A stretch of DNA of 64,000 nt from Gongronella butleri (GCA_025201375.1 JAIWZP010000039.1:62001-126000), one strand, 5' to 3'; shown: positions 34,893 to 46,384, numbered from the stretch's first letter. The notes: a model not told the origin generated them from the sequence alone. Made by a program: numbers and translations.

Positions 34893-36521
34893 CTAGGCAT
34901 CGACGATGGTGACGGATTTCTTCTTTTTCGGCGCGTCGGGCTTTTGCATGGACGCGGTGGGGGACGCGGTGTCCAAAGCGCGATCAATCAGTGGACAATG
35001 CAAGCGCTCATTGTCGACATCGATTTCGGCATCCGATTCGGGCTCATCTTCCGCAAAATCAACCGAGTCATACGCGTCGTCGTCTTCAGACAAGGCATCA
35101 TGGTCAATGTCGTCGAGATCATCATCATCGTCGTCGTCGTCGCTGTCATTGTTGGCGTCGACCCACTCTACAAATTTCTGCGTGACTTTGCGGAGTTGCA
35201 ACGAGATGTCTTTTTCGATTTCGTCGTCTTCATCGCCATGGACGCTGCTGGCGCTGCTTGTGGAGGGACTGTTGGCGTTGGAATGCCACCAATGTGACAC
35301 GGCGTCATCATCAACAATATCATACTTGTACAGCATGATGAGGATGCGGTGGAATTCAGGGACGAGCGCCGGGATCGGGTGCTGCTGCAAAAACAGCTCA
35401 ATTGCTTGCAAAAACACGAATTCGTCGTCGTCGCTGTGTACATGGTGCTCGAGCACGGTCTTCCAAAAGTGCAAAAACGTGTCTTGGATGGTCGGGAATG
35501 AAGCTTGCAGTGGTTGCTTGCCGGCGGCCTCCTCGACCCATTCCAAAAAGGCGGTGGACAGCGTGCGCAGGACAACGTCAGGTGACGGGTCATACTTGAG
35601 CAGCAGATCATCCAATTCCAGATTCGTGCGAGCGCTGGTCAGGTTTGAAACGAGAGCTTGGCGGATGTACGAGCGGGCCAATTCGGTGAAATGGGCTTTG
35701 ATGGCGGTTTGCGCATCCGAATTGGTCGAGGTGGAGGTGGCTGCGGACGCCAACGCGGGATCCAATGCTGCGGCGAGACACGAACCATCGTCTAGGGTAT
35801 CAATTTCATCGTTTTCGTCGTTTTCGTCCTCATCATCACAGACGATTGGCGGCGAATGATGAACTAAATCGGCATTCATGTCGACGGGCGTCAATGTGTC
35901 GTCGTCATCATTGTCCAATGCGTTGCGTGCGCGCATGGACATGCCAAAGGGCGAGGTATCTTGCAATTGCTGCTGAAGCTGGACGAGTCTGTCCTGTTGG
36001 TCGAGGATTTCCAACTCTAATTGGGTATGTGTGTTGATCGAGTCTTCGTAATATTTACGGTGGCACGCCTCGGCAATCTGGCGGCCCTCTTGCTCATGCC
36101 GCAAATCGGATCTGAGCAAATTTACGCTATGGTGCAACGAGGCATTTTCAGACCGCAAGCGGCGGATCTCACGCAGCAAACGCCGGTACGAAGGCTTGCG
36201 CGATTTGTAATTCGAAGCCGACGACGACGCCGACGACGAATGTGAAGACGACGAAAGCGACAATTGATCCTCGTCGTGGTGGTATTGATATCGAAGCATG
36301 TCGGCGGCAGACATTCGATAATAGTGAAGCGAGCGAATCGATGGTTCTGTGGACAAAAACAAGAAATAAGTATGCCTTTTGAAAATGGAAAGCGCTCTTA
36401 TTTTACCGAGCTTGCCTTGATAAAGGCGTCCTTGGTGACAAAATGGATTCAGAGGCATCGTATCGGAGTGTCCAGGTGTTTGAATGACCTGGTCCTCATA
36501 AATTGAAGGAAGCAAAGGCAT
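34893..36521 (-). CDS. Acidic coiled-coil protein with W2-like (eIF5C) HEAT domain
   Basis: Two coding exons, 36521-36407 and 36346-34893, give 522 residues; a further intron (36604-36533) lies in the 5' UTR. The 60-base coding intron is a multiple of three and lacks a stop, so retention would only insert residues. A Ser-rich patch precedes a coiled coil (residues ~80-170: RRLLREIRRLRSENASLHHS and onward). Residues ~265-430 are helical with FLHFWKTVLEHHVH, FLQAIELFLQQHPI and LIMLYKYDIVDDDAVSHWWH, resembling the aromatic/acidic W2 fold of eIF2B-epsilon and eIF5. The tail is very acidic. It lacks the nucleotidyltransferase or GAP parts of those factors. A translation role is inference. Confidence 0.6.
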   Translation of the reverse strand: MPLLPSIYEDQVIQTPGHSDTMPLNPFCHQGRLYQGKLGKIRALSIFKRHTYFLFLSTEPSIRSLHYYRMSAADMLRYQYHHDEDQLSLSSSSHSSSASSSASNYKSRKPSYRRLLREIRRLRSENASLHHSVNLLRSDLRHEQEGRQIAEACHRKYYEDSINTHTQLELEILDQQDRLVQLQQQLQDTSPFGMSMRARNALDNDDDDTLTPVDMNADLVHHSPPIVCDDEDENDENDEIDTLDDGSCLAAALDPALASAATSTSTNSDAQTAIKAHFTELARSYIRQALVSNLTSARTNLELDDLLLKYDPSPDVVLRTLSTAFLEWVEEAAGKQPLQASFPTIQDTFLHFWKTVLEHHVHSDDDEFVFLQAIELFLQQHPIPALVPEFHRILIMLYKYDIVDDDAVSHWWHSNANSPSTSSASSVHGDEDDEIEKDISLQLRKVTQKFVEWVDANNDSDDDDDDDDLDDIDHDALSEDDDAYDSVDFAEDEPESDAEIDVDNERLHCPLIDRALDTASPTASMQKPDAPKKKKSVTIVDA

Positions 36522-37013
36522 GATTGAAGAAGCTATGGATTGAAAAACCCCGAGAAATGAGCAAATCTTGGTTTCCAATGTGTCAATTGACATGCACTAC
36601 TTACAATGATGACGAATGGATTCTTTGTTGAGTAATGGCAACAAAAAATAGGGAGTGGGGAGGAGAGAGAAGGGAGGAAAAAAAGAAAAAAAAAGGGAGG
36701 GCGCTATTGCCAAGAGCAATGGATGACGGTGAGGTGGTGTGTTTGAGCTGAAAACAAGCGAGGGAGCAAATTTAAAAGAAGCTGTCTGTTGTTGCTATGC
36801 TGCTGTGGGGCTGCTGGCTATAAGTAAAGCGAGATGGAAAGCAAAAAGTGAAAGAAAGAGTAGAGAAAAAGAGAACAATTCCAGAAGAAAAAATTTCAGC
36901 GAGAATTTGGCCGGCTCCTTGTTGATGACTCATGGATTGGCCGCCCGACCCGGACCCAGCCAGCCTTGCCGAGTGTCTCAAATCGACGATCCCTTGAAAC
37001 AAATCACCATACG

Positions 37014-37046
<33 letters not shown>

Positions 37047-37839
37047 TGAAGAGTCCCTTCCTTTATTTACAATGCCATTGAAATGGCATGGACAATGACA
37101 TGACGACAGCAACATAAACAACCAAGACGGCATCCAAGAGAAATTGGGCTGGGTCTGTGCTTTCTCATCAGCTTGATGATGCATATTTTTTTGATTTTTA
37201 AGCTCCTCAAGGCACCGTGGTAAAAAAAATTTAGCTCAGACGCTAGTGTTTTCGATCAGTCGATCATTTCGCCCAATACCCCGCCAGTTGTGCGCACGCG
37301 CATTGGCGAGAAGGCAAAGTAAAACCATGGCCGCGCCGTATTTTACTCCATTCGCTCGAAATGACAAAGGAAAATTAGCACGGTGAAGGGTTGCGCGGAA
37401 TTGCGGCGACGCTCGGTGCATGTATGCTGTAAAGGGCGCTTGGAAAAGAGCATATGCAAAGACGAGTGGCCCACTGGTAGCCCATTGGTGCCCAAAAGAA
37501 TGGGATAAGGACAAAGGGAGGCTTTGTGCATCCCCATCATGGGCATCCCTGCAGTTTTTGAATGAAATAAATCGGCAATCCCGGAACGCCTAGACCGACC
37601 ATTGGCAACAAAGGCTTGGCGCTAAATTTGAGTCAAATGCATCAGCTGACGCCCGAAATCTCTCGTCCCCGCTTCTCTTGCCACCGCATATGCCAGTGCT
37701 CGGATGAATCAAATGATCAAGGAACATGGCGGGGATCACAAATTGTATTTAATGATGCCCGCCCACTCACTCTCATTTTGTTTTTCTCGCGTTTCAGCAC
37801 ACATTTTACATTTTCTTTCCTTTTTTTTTCAATACAAAA
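36522..37839. other. Intergenic between two divergent genes
   Basis: Contains the 5' UTR intron of the W2-like gene (36533-36604), a purine-rich strip at 36650-36720, and an A homopolymer of about 27 bases at 37018-37044. Short frames at 37236-37546 and 36739-37098 have no recognised family. A T/C-rich leader (37780-37839) precedes the FAD monooxygenase. Confidence 0.45.
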
Positions 37840-39166
37840 ATGGACAAAGTCATCATCATTGGCGGTGGTCTCGCTGGTCTGTCTCTCGCGGTTTCTCTCA
37901 AGCACCACGGAATCCCATTCCAACTATTTGAACGCGACGCGCAGGCGGATGGGCGGCTGCAAGGGTGGTCCATCAGCATGCACTTTGGCTGGCATTGGCT
38001 GAAGCGTGTTCTCTCGGACGCGCAGATTGCCGCGATGCCGCGCACGGCCGTCGTGGACGTGGCGCACCCTGACGCGTCAATTTTCACCATCATCGACTTT
38101 GCCACAGGCGAAAAAGTGGTGCAATTGCCACCCGTCAAGCCCGAGGGCGAGCCATTATCGTACCGCATCAATCGTCGCCGCTTCCGCAGCTGGCTCATCG
38201 ACAATTTGGACAAGGACGACATTGTGTGGGGCAAGCGATTGGAGGGCTACACGCTTTTGGACGGCAACGACGGCGTCGAAGCGCGTTTTGACGATGGCAC
38301 CACGGTGCGCGGTGCCATGCTCGTTGGTGCCGATGGTGTGCGTTCCAAGGTATGCGAGCAGCTCCTTGGCAACGAGGTGTTTGCCAAAGAAACCATCGTA
38401 AACCCTGTCGAGGTGCTTGTTTGCGTTCGCTGGGTGTCTGCAGCCGAGTGGGACCCCGTCGAGAAAATGTACTCACAGGTCTGCATGGGCTACGGCCGTG
38501 GCACGTGCGTCTTCAGCACGCTAAACGACATCGACCACGAGAATCACCCAGAAAGGCCGTTTCAAGTCCTTTGCTCCGTCTCCAACTTTGACGTTCCTAA
38601 AGAGACCATTGGCGCCACAGACGAAGAAAAGATCAACACCGCCAAGCAGTGGCTCGTTGACGGACAAATGGTCGTCGACAATCCCATCATAAATCTCGTC
38701 CGCAACATGTCCCTAGCCAATGGCGTGGAAATACACCATCTGACCGTCCGCGAGCGCGTCCCGAACCACGATATTCTAAAGGCAACCGACGGACGCGTCA
38801 CCGTCATTGGCGACGCGTGTCACCCAATGACGATGTACAGGGGTGAAGGTAAAGAATATGAGCATAAACAGGAAAAACGCGCAAAAACAAAAGGTTCTCA
38901 TTATATTTCTCCCTATTTTTTTAGGTGGCAATCACGCTGTCATGGACGCTGTGCTGCTTGCCAATGCTTTGGCCGAGGCAAAAAAGAAGCAAGCCCCCCT
39001 TACAGACGCGATTCAACCTTTTCTGTCCGAAACGATCCCGCGAGGAGTCGAGGCCGTCGAACAATCGAGCGAGGCAGCCAGGCTCATGCATCGCGATCCA
39101 GAGGCCATGATCAATGCCATTCTTCAACGCGCAGAGCCCCGCATCCATCAATTTTCGCGCGCTTGA
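37840..39166 (+). CDS. FAD-dependent monooxygenase (aromatic hydroxylase-like)
   Basis: Two exons, 37840-38848 and 38925-39166, give 416 residues. Group A flavoprotein monooxygenase motifs: the N-terminal dinucleotide-binding MDKVIIIGGGLAGLSLAVSL, the FAD/NADPH motif GAMLVGADGVRSKV, and the FAD ribityl motif VTVIGDACHPM followed by a Gly-rich turn completed across the splice (MYRGEGGNHAVMDAVLLANAL). Such enzymes hydroxylate aromatic or polyketide substrates using NAD(P)H and oxygen. No secretion signal or membrane tail is seen. No biosynthetic genes lie nearby, so the substrate cannot be inferred. A close alternative is a zeaxanthin-epoxidase-like or salicylate-hydroxylase-like enzyme. Confidence 0.9.
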
Positions 39167-39689
39167 TGTCACTATATGAAAATCGAGCAAATAGTAAAAC
39201 AAATCATTACCAAACCATTTCTTTGTAATAAAAGAAATGATGTTCGAATCCCTTTTGTTGCGCGGCAGAGAAGGACGCCAAGTGACGGTTACTTTGGTCG
39301 ATTTTTTATGCTGTTTTCTTTTCAAAATTCGATCTTTTTTTATTCAGTGTGGCGACTTGCGGTGCCTGGCAGGGTTTAAATGTGGTTGGATCAAAAGCTC
39401 ATCACATGTGCGTCGATCTCATATCTAATTTGCGTAAAGTCAATGTGATCAAAGACGACCTCTTTAAAAAAAAGGAGCAAAAATTGTTTTTTGCCCTATG
39501 CAGTCGCCATGCCGTTGATACACGGGTCTTTGAGACATTCAAAACAAGGAATCAACACTTTTCATTGTTTTATTCATTGGAGCAAAGCTCTATGCTTCCT
39601 ACAAAACCCGCTCGTGATGAAAAAGTGAAAAAATTGCATTTTTCAAAGGATCTTGCCAACGGCTAGTTGTGCCTCATGATTTTTATCGT

Positions 39690-40580
39690 TTTTCCCGAAA
39701 AAACAGCTTCCAAATGGTATATAAGCAGCAGAAGGCCGACACAGCATAAGCTTGATCGCGCGCAATGACCATTTTCAAAAACCTCCAATTTTCCAAGGTG
39801 TGCAGTCGAGGAATGGAAAATGGTAAAATTTCGGTCCCCTGATCGTCATGCCATTCACGCCGTACGTGAACACACTTCATTCATCGGCAAAAACGCAATA
39901 AAAAAAGGTAGTCCATCAAGCGGTTTTGGCGCAAAACACGCTTAAGGCTTTATTTTTGACTCTAGTGCAACTCAACGAAAACTGCCTGTATCTCAATGAA
40001 ACGCACACCATTAGAAAGAGTCTGCTTTCTGCATACGTGGACATTGATGATCAATGTAAAAAATGATTTTTTGGCAAAACTAACGCGGGTCAAAAGTTAT
40101 TATGAATTTTGACGCGTCATGAAAGCGCGTCAGCTTGGTTACTCCTGCTTTGTTTTTTGCATCAGCATCTTGCACCCGAGGGGTCTCTTGCTAATAGACG
40201 CGTCGACGCGGCTCCAACGTAATTTTTAGACGAGAAACTCGCAGGCAAAGTTTAATCTAAAATCGCACATTGCTCGCCACCGGGATGATGGATTGTTTCC
40301 TTTTTTTGTCGTTTTATTGTTTTGGCAATGCGACCATGCCTGTGTTCAAGTTTGATGCAATTCTGGGAACCTGATTTTTGGATTTTGGTTTTGGGGCCTT
40401 GCCATGGCAAGTTTCTGATTTGTGCATAGTGCGTCTACAAACATCTCTGATCGCTCCCCGTTGAGTCTCACCCGGGTTTCCAGCTTGCCAATTCACACGA
40501 AGATGAATTTTGGCAGTTAATAATGCTTTGCTGTCCTCGATCATTAATTAATTCAGCCATTTTCCTAAAATGAGCGATTA
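39690..40580 (-). repeat. Dispersed repeat R1, copy 3 (unit 1 of array)
   Basis: Aligns collinearly with 45235-46080 and, inverted, with 1490-2470 and 5920-6850. Landmarks: GCGCAATGACCATTTTCAAA (~39760), ATCTCAATGAAACGCACACC (~39991), ATAGACGCGTCGACGCGGCT (~40194) and ACCTGATTTTTGG (~40370). It lies downstream, in transcript sense, of the first helix-turn-helix array gene. Confidence 0.65.
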
Positions 40581-40883
40581 AACCTCAATTCACGTCGGAC
40601 CGCGAGCACTCAAAACACAAAAAAATAAATGAATAACGATGCCCGAGAACGTTTCTTTAGGATGGAAATTGCTTTTGCATGTCCTGCATTCGTCCATTTG
40701 CCGAGGTACGACCAAACGAGCAAAACAGGCGCATTTTCGCAATTGACGATAATCATACTGTAATATCGTGCTTGCTTGCAAAGTTAAAAAGAGGGAGACA
40801 ATGCGACGTACAACATTCATACTACATATTTTATGAATAGAAACGAATAAAAAATAAAAATAAAAAAAAAAGACGACAGCTGA

Positions 40884-41948
40884 TCAAATAAGAATGGAAA
40901 AGGGGATTTCGTTTACAAACTTGATGCGCTTGGAAGATACACGGGCAGATGTGCTGCGATGCTCGTTCACTGACATTCCACTGCGTAGGAGACGCTTGTT
41001 CATTTGTCCTTCACGGTGTGTCTCGTGGGAATCAGGCTTGCAATTGACATTTTTTGAACGCGATTTGCCGATGTTGAGCATTCTTTCGAGGCGGACTTTC
41101 GTGATGCCGAATGTTCTTGCCACAGCAGACGCGGAGTGGCCTTGCTCAAGGCGTTTTTTCATTGTTTCCTTTGCGGCCGGCGAGATGTACTTGAACCGTG
41201 GGTTGGGGATCTCGATGTTTCGTTCCTTGCATATATTTCGTACGGATTGAACGCTGACGCCACACTCTTTGGCTGCTGCGTCTGCCGACATCCTCTTGGT
41301 CATGCACTGCACAACCTTTTCTACCTTGTCTTTTCTGATTTTATGATCACAAATGCCCATCTTTTTTTTCACCAGTTTGACGAACGTGACCGTGGTGTCG
41401 CAATCCACAGCAATCTTCTTGTCTGATGCATCGCCAGGAGGGAGCGCTAGGATCTGCTCTTGGATCATTTTGACCGTGTTTGGGTCGTACATCCTTTCCT
41501 CGCCAGGGAGCGAGACGTCATTTAGAAATTTCAATCTTTGAACGGTGCCAAATGAAATGCCGTTCATGCTTGCTGTTTCCGCCACGGAGACGCCGTCCAA
41601 AAGAAGCTGTATGATTCGTTTCTTTTTTTCCTCGCTGATTGGTGTATTGGTTGGCTTGGGGACATCGCATTTTAATCGGTATCTTGCGACAGTGCTCGTG
41701 CTCACATTGCATGCCGCGGCTATCTGGACAATCGTTTTTCCCTGGGCAACAAGTGCGTTGATTTCTTCAATCTTTGATTCGCTTATTTTCTTGTTGGGAC
41801 CCCCAATTATCAGTGGAAGGTTGTGGATGCGTCGCTCTCTGGACACCACGGGGTAATTCACACCACATTGGCGCGCCGTTTGCTTCATTGGCATGCCACT
41901 CAACAAACATGCCCTTATCTCGTCACGTTTAGCTTGGTCAAGTTTCAT
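40884..41948 (-). CDS. Helix-turn-helix array protein A (six HTH units)
   Basis: An intronless frame of 354 residues from ATG 41948, the position matching the start of its paralogue. It is built of serial ~38-residue HTH units at about 6-43, 57-95, 104-143, 157-197, 205-244 and 256-293, each shaped like 'LLxxGxSxxxxAxxCGVSxxTVxxxR', as in resolvase or homeodomain-like HTH domains. A seventh unit is cut short (312-326). The last residues, RIKFVNEIPFSILI, recur in the paralogues. No nuclease, transposase, recombinase or ATPase motif is seen. Thus it looks like a modular DNA-binding protein. The flanks are shared with the next two copies. Function unknown. Confidence 0.8.
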   Translation of the reverse strand: MKLDQAKRDEIRACLLSGMPMKQTARQCGVNYPVVSRERRIHNLPLIIGGPNKKISESKIEEINALVAQGKTIVQIAAACNVSTSTVARYRLKCDVPKPTNTPISEEKKKRIIQLLLDGVSVAETASMNGISFGTVQRLKFLNDVSLPGEERMYDPNTVKMIQEQILALPPGDASDKKIAVDCDTTVTFVKLVKKKMGICDHKIRKDKVEKVVQCMTKRMSADAAAKECGVSVQSVRNICKERNIEIPNPRFKYISPAAKETMKKRLEQGHSASAVARTFGITKVRLERMLNIGKSRSKNVNCKPDSHETHREGQMNKRLLRSGMSVNEHRSTSARVSSKRIKFVNEIPFSILI

Positions 41949-42654
41949 AGATGCGACAAAAAAAGTGGCTGGGAAAAAAAAAGAAAGTGGGCAAGAAGAA
42001 AAGAAAAACAAAAAAAGGGGGAGGGTCGGGGGACGAAATAATGGCGTTTTGTTTCAAAGAGCGCCGTCAGCACGCGTTTTTGCCCACCCGCTGGTCTTCA
42101 CTTTTATGCAAGGTGCATCATGGGGCGGATTTACACTAACCATTTTGTCGTTTGCATCCACGTATTGTGTAATTTCAAGAAGAATGTATGTAATGGTTAT
42201 TGAGGGTCCGATTTTAAGTGCTTTTTTTTTTTTTGTATTTCATGATGTAGGATGCACACATCTCCAGTCAGCGAGACAACTCTCCCGCTTTGCACACGGC
42301 AAATCACAATATGAAATGCATCATCAGATATAATTTTGTTGCATGCATGCCATCTGATGCCTTAAACAATGGCCATTTTGAGCTTTTTAGAGTATTTTCG
42401 ATTTTCCCCAGCTGCGCACAGGGGCACAGCACACCTTGTTGGCATCAATACGTCGGTACCGCACACAAAAAGATACGTGATGCTGTATGGAGAAACGGAT
42501 TTTTGCATTTTTACGTTCATTTTGCATTCCTTTTTAACTAGGCCAGTGCCACTGCTGCGCACCGCATTCCAAGGTGCTATCATAGGTGCACTTCTTGACA
42601 CGCGCCTTCGCTACGATTCCTGCAACGTCGCTCTATGATATACTGCACAAAAAT

Positions 42655-42975
42655 TACACACGTTTGCCTTTGGAAAACAAAAAAAGTCAGTTTTCCGGAC
42701 TTTGAGAGCCTGCTGTGCCTCCAGAGAAAAATTTACAGCCTTACTTCCCGCCAACGACAGACGCGTCCTGGCATGAACTAAAGCCTATGTGCTGGATGGA
42801 TGCGCCCGATTTTTTTTGAACCTGCAAATTCCAAAAACGCAAAATTCGTCCTATTTTGCATTACTGTAATCTCACCATCCTCTTGGTTAATCTCACTCAA
42901 AAGCAGCTGCATCGGGTTCAGTGCAAAATTTGCAACAAAAAATCTTAAAACGCCAAAGCGCTATGACCACTATTC
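42655..42975 (+). repeat. Dispersed repeat R2, copy B (truncated)
   Basis: Matches the first ~300 bases of R2 copy A (12670-12985) and the split copy C. Blocks include GCCTGCTGTGCCTCCAGA, GCGCCCGATTTTTTTTGAAC, AAAAGCAGCTGCATCGGGTT and CCAAAGCGCTATGACCAC. It stops abruptly at ~42975, exactly where sequence of array unit 2 begins mid-R1, so R2 sits at the junction between units 1 and 2. Confidence 0.65.
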
Positions 42976-43479
42976 ATTCTTTGTGTTTAAAATTTGATGC
43001 AGCTCTGAAGACTTGATTTTTATTTTTGATTTAGGAGCTTACTTGGTTGTTAATAAATTTTCTTTTGTGCACGACGCGTCCGTAAACTTGAGCAGCTTTG
43101 AATCGAATCTAGCCCAGTGTCCCGGATGTCTCAAATGTATAAAAATGGGTTTTAGCGACCGTTTAGTGCTTTGTTTTCCTCGAGCAATATCAAATTTAGC
43201 CATTTTTTCAAATAATCGTTTTGACGTCATTTTTACGTCAGGTCACAAGCACGCTAGCATAGGCCAAATGTTACGCGAAAACGTCTCCCTGGAATGGTGT
43301 ATTTGCTTGGTCTAAACACAGCAAGTTGATGAGGAGGATTGAACAAAATAGCAAAACGCTGCATTTTCGCGCCTGACGTCTAGTCACGTGCTTCCTTTTT
43401 AAAAGTAAAAAGAGGGACAGGATGCAAAGTGCAATATTTATGGATAGAAACAAAAGGAAAAAAAAAAAAGGACAACGCG

Positions 43480-44805
43480 TCAAATAAGAATGCAAAAAGG
43501 GATTTCGTCTAAAAACTCGATATGCTTGAACGACGAACTGGCAGATGAGCTCCCAGATGCATTTTCTGCGAATAGAGCCAGAGATTCGAGTTGTTCCTCC
43601 TTGATCACGGGTTGTCCATGGATGTTGAGCCATTTTATTACGCGATTGATCGTCATAATGGTCAGGCCGCATTGGTCGGCTATGCTTGACGGGCTCTCAC
43701 CCTCGGCAAGGAACCTTTTGATCTTGTCCAGCTTGGGCTCGCATACACCTGGTGGTCTGGGCAGTTGCAATTCATGTCGTAAATTGCCCACGGTTGAAAT
43801 AGAGCGGCCACAGGCGGCTGCCACTTGGCTATTTGTCTTCCCACTGAGCAGAAGGCGCGTCATCTTTTGTTTTTCGAGCTCTGTCATTTTTGAAAATCTG
43901 GCTTTGGCTGAGCAAGACGGATCGAGATTTTTAGACGGTGGTTGTCGCTTTTTCGGAAGGACGACCTGGGCTGTTTTTTGGAAGCGCCTCACGCTGGTCA
44001 AAGAGACATTACATGCTGCAGCCACATCCAACGGATGCTCGCCGTGCTCCAGGCGTCTTTTCATTTCTTGCTTTGTGCTTGACGGGATGGTACTTGGGTC
44101 GGAGATCGGAATCTTGCGTTTTTCGCATATTTTTCGAGCGGTAAACACGCTCATGCCAGACGCTTTGGCCGCCATTCTTACCGACATCCCACTGGCCAGG
44201 CACTCCATAACCTTGGCAATTTTGTTGTCGCTGATTGAACGATGATCGTCGATGCCAAACTTTTTTTTCGCCATTTTGAGCATGTAGACCGGGATGTTGC
44301 AGTCCGTCGATATCTTTTTGAACGACTCGCCAGCAAGGAGCTTGCTTTTGATCTTGTCAAGGGAATCGATGCTGTTGGCGATTTTAATGTTTTTGACCGT
44401 TTCCACTTTTGTCTTGCAGATGCGAGATATTTCAGTCTCGGAGACGCCGTCCAAAAGGAGCTGTGAAATACGCTGCTTTTGGGTGTTGCTGAGTCTCCCC
44501 CTGTATGACCTTGGCATGGCCGATTGAAATCGATAATTTGCCGCTGTAAAAGGGCTGACACGGCATGTTTTTGCGATATATGCAAGCGTCTTTCCCTCGG
44601 CAAGAAGCTTTTTGATTTTTTTGATCGTCGATGGGGCGCACTTTTTGAAGGTTTCGTGCGTCTTGGGAATATTGTGCTTGCGTTGCTCGTGGGCCACAAA
44701 ATAATAGCCCACATTACAGTATTTCGCCGTTTTCTTCATAGACATGCCACTCAGCAAGCACGCCTTCACCTTGTCACGTTTTTCTTGGCTAGGGGCAGAA
44801 TACAT
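43480..44805 (-). CDS. Helix-turn-helix array protein B (eight HTH units)
   Basis: An intronless frame of 441 residues from ATG 44805, paralogous to 40884-41948. HTH units lie at about 9-46, 58-95, 107-144, 150-186, 194-231, 244-280, 309-346 and 357-394; typical text is CLLSGMSMKKTAKYCNVGYY and LLLSGKTNSQVAAACGRSIS. The order of units matches protein A for the first six, and A retains a remnant of unit 7, so A appears to have lost the stretch corresponding to units 7-8. The shared tail is HIEFLDEIPFCILI. The frame is open over its full length while the third copy is broken, which suggests recent or selected function. No catalytic domain is visible. Confidence 0.82.
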   Translation of the reverse strand: MYSAPSQEKRDKVKACLLSGMSMKKTAKYCNVGYYFVAHEQRKHNIPKTHETFKKCAPSTIKKIKKLLAEGKTLAYIAKTCRVSPFTAANYRFQSAMPRSYRGRLSNTQKQRISQLLLDGVSETEISRICKTKVETVKNIKIANSIDSLDKIKSKLLAGESFKKISTDCNIPVYMLKMAKKKFGIDDHRSISDNKIAKVMECLASGMSVRMAAKASGMSVFTARKICEKRKIPISDPSTIPSSTKQEMKRRLEHGEHPLDVAAACNVSLTSVRRFQKTAQVVLPKKRQPPSKNLDPSCSAKARFSKMTELEKQKMTRLLLSGKTNSQVAAACGRSISTVGNLRHELQLPRPPGVCEPKLDKIKRFLAEGESPSSIADQCGLTIMTINRVIKWLNIHGQPVIKEEQLESLALFAENASGSSSASSSFKHIEFLDEIPFCILI

Positions 44806-45234
44806 GGATACTGAAAGAGGGCAACGGAAAAGAAAACACAAAATAAAAATAAAAAAAAAAGGGGGTGACGGTGGCGAAAATGATGGCGTTTTCGTTTCAA
44901 AGAGCGCCATCGCGCTACCCCAGTTTCAGCATTGAAACGTGCATCGCAAATGCGTCACGTTCAAATCTGCTCTGAATGAGTGCCGCGTAAACTGACGGCG
45001 ATCTCATTCATAAAATAGCAAATTTCTTTTTTTTTTTTTTGCATTTTTGGACACCAGCACGCCAATGGATTGATTCTTTGAAAAATCCAAAACAAAACGG
45101 CATCGTTTGGCATCGTTTTGCCACTTGACGCGAAGCTTTATGATGTTCAAAAGTCTGTTGGCTACATAACTATGCAAATGTTGCCTTTTTTCGAGAGGCC
45201 TTATCAGCGACTTGAATCATCTTGACTTTTTATA

Positions 45235-46080
45235 TTGTTTTCTGAAAAGTGAGCAGCCAAATTGTGCACAGGCATCAATAGGAGGGTGCCGCAGATGCTC
45301 GATCGCCCGCAAATGACCATTTTCAAAACTGCGAAACTTCTAAGGGGCACAGTCGTTGATTTGAAATCAATGAAAATTGAGTCCTCAGATCACCACGCTA
45401 TTTAACTACAAGATAAATGCACAGCATTCACCGACGAAAATCAAATAAAAAGCAGGCCGTCCATTGACTCGTTTCCGCGTAGTATCCTATTTGCCTCTTT
45501 TTTTCGCCTCAAGGTCATCTCAACGAAAAATGACTGTATCTCCGAGAAACGCGCACCATCAGAAAGACTGTGGCTTGCTATATAGCGGATATTGGTGATC
45601 TACGAAAAAAGCGGCTTTGTGGCATTTTTGACGCGGTTTTAGAACCATATGCAATTTTCGGCGCGTCATAAAGTGCGTCAAACTTCGGATTATAACATGC
45701 CTGACCCTCGTGAAACATGCACATGAACTGTCTCTTTCTGATGGACGAGTCGGCGCGGCTCTATGAGCGCGTTTTCCCCGTGAAATTCGCTGTTGAAATT
45801 TTAACAAAAATTGCTCATTGCTCGCGAACGAACAGATAGATCTCGCTCGCTCTTTGCATTTTCCGTGGTTACAATACACATTCTTTCTTATGTGTAAGTT
45901 TGGCGCAATTCTGGAGACCTGATTTTTAATTTTTGGTTTTGGGGGCTCGCCATGGCAAATCTTTGATTTGCAAATAGTGTATCCGCAAGGATATCTAATC
46001 ACTCCTCATTGAGTCTCACTCGGTTTTCTAGCTTTCCAATTCGTATGAAACCAGAATTTTAAGATTTTTTGTACTTTATT
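45235..46080 (-). repeat. Dispersed repeat R1, copy 4 (unit 3 of array)
   Basis: Collinear with 39690-40580: GCCCGCAAATGACCATTTTC (~45308), ATCTCCGAGAAACGCGCACC (~45538), GACGAGTCGGCGCGGCTC (~45744) and GGCGCAATTCTGGAGACCTG (~45902). It lies downstream, in transcript sense, of the third, broken helix-turn-helix array copy. Confidence 0.65.
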
Positions 46081-46384
46081 TTCCTCGAGCAGTATCAAAT
46101 TTAGCCATTTTCTTAAATGCGCGTGTTGACGTCAATTTTATAACAGATCATAAGCATATAATAAGCACGGGCAAAACGTTGCTCGAGATCGTCTCTCTAG
46201 AATGGTTTTTGCTTTGCTTGGTCTAAACAGGAAAAGTCGTTGAGGTATGAACGAAATAGCAAAATGTTGCATTTACGCGCCTGACGTCTAGTCGCGTGGT
46301 GCCTTTTTAAATATAAAAAGAGGGACAGGATGTAAATGTGATATTTATTGATAAATACGAAAGAAAAAAAAGGGGGGCAACGCG

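Noticed and set aside
39230..39260. GTTCGAATCCC resembling a tRNA B box
   Set aside because: No matching acceptor, D or anticodon arms around it.
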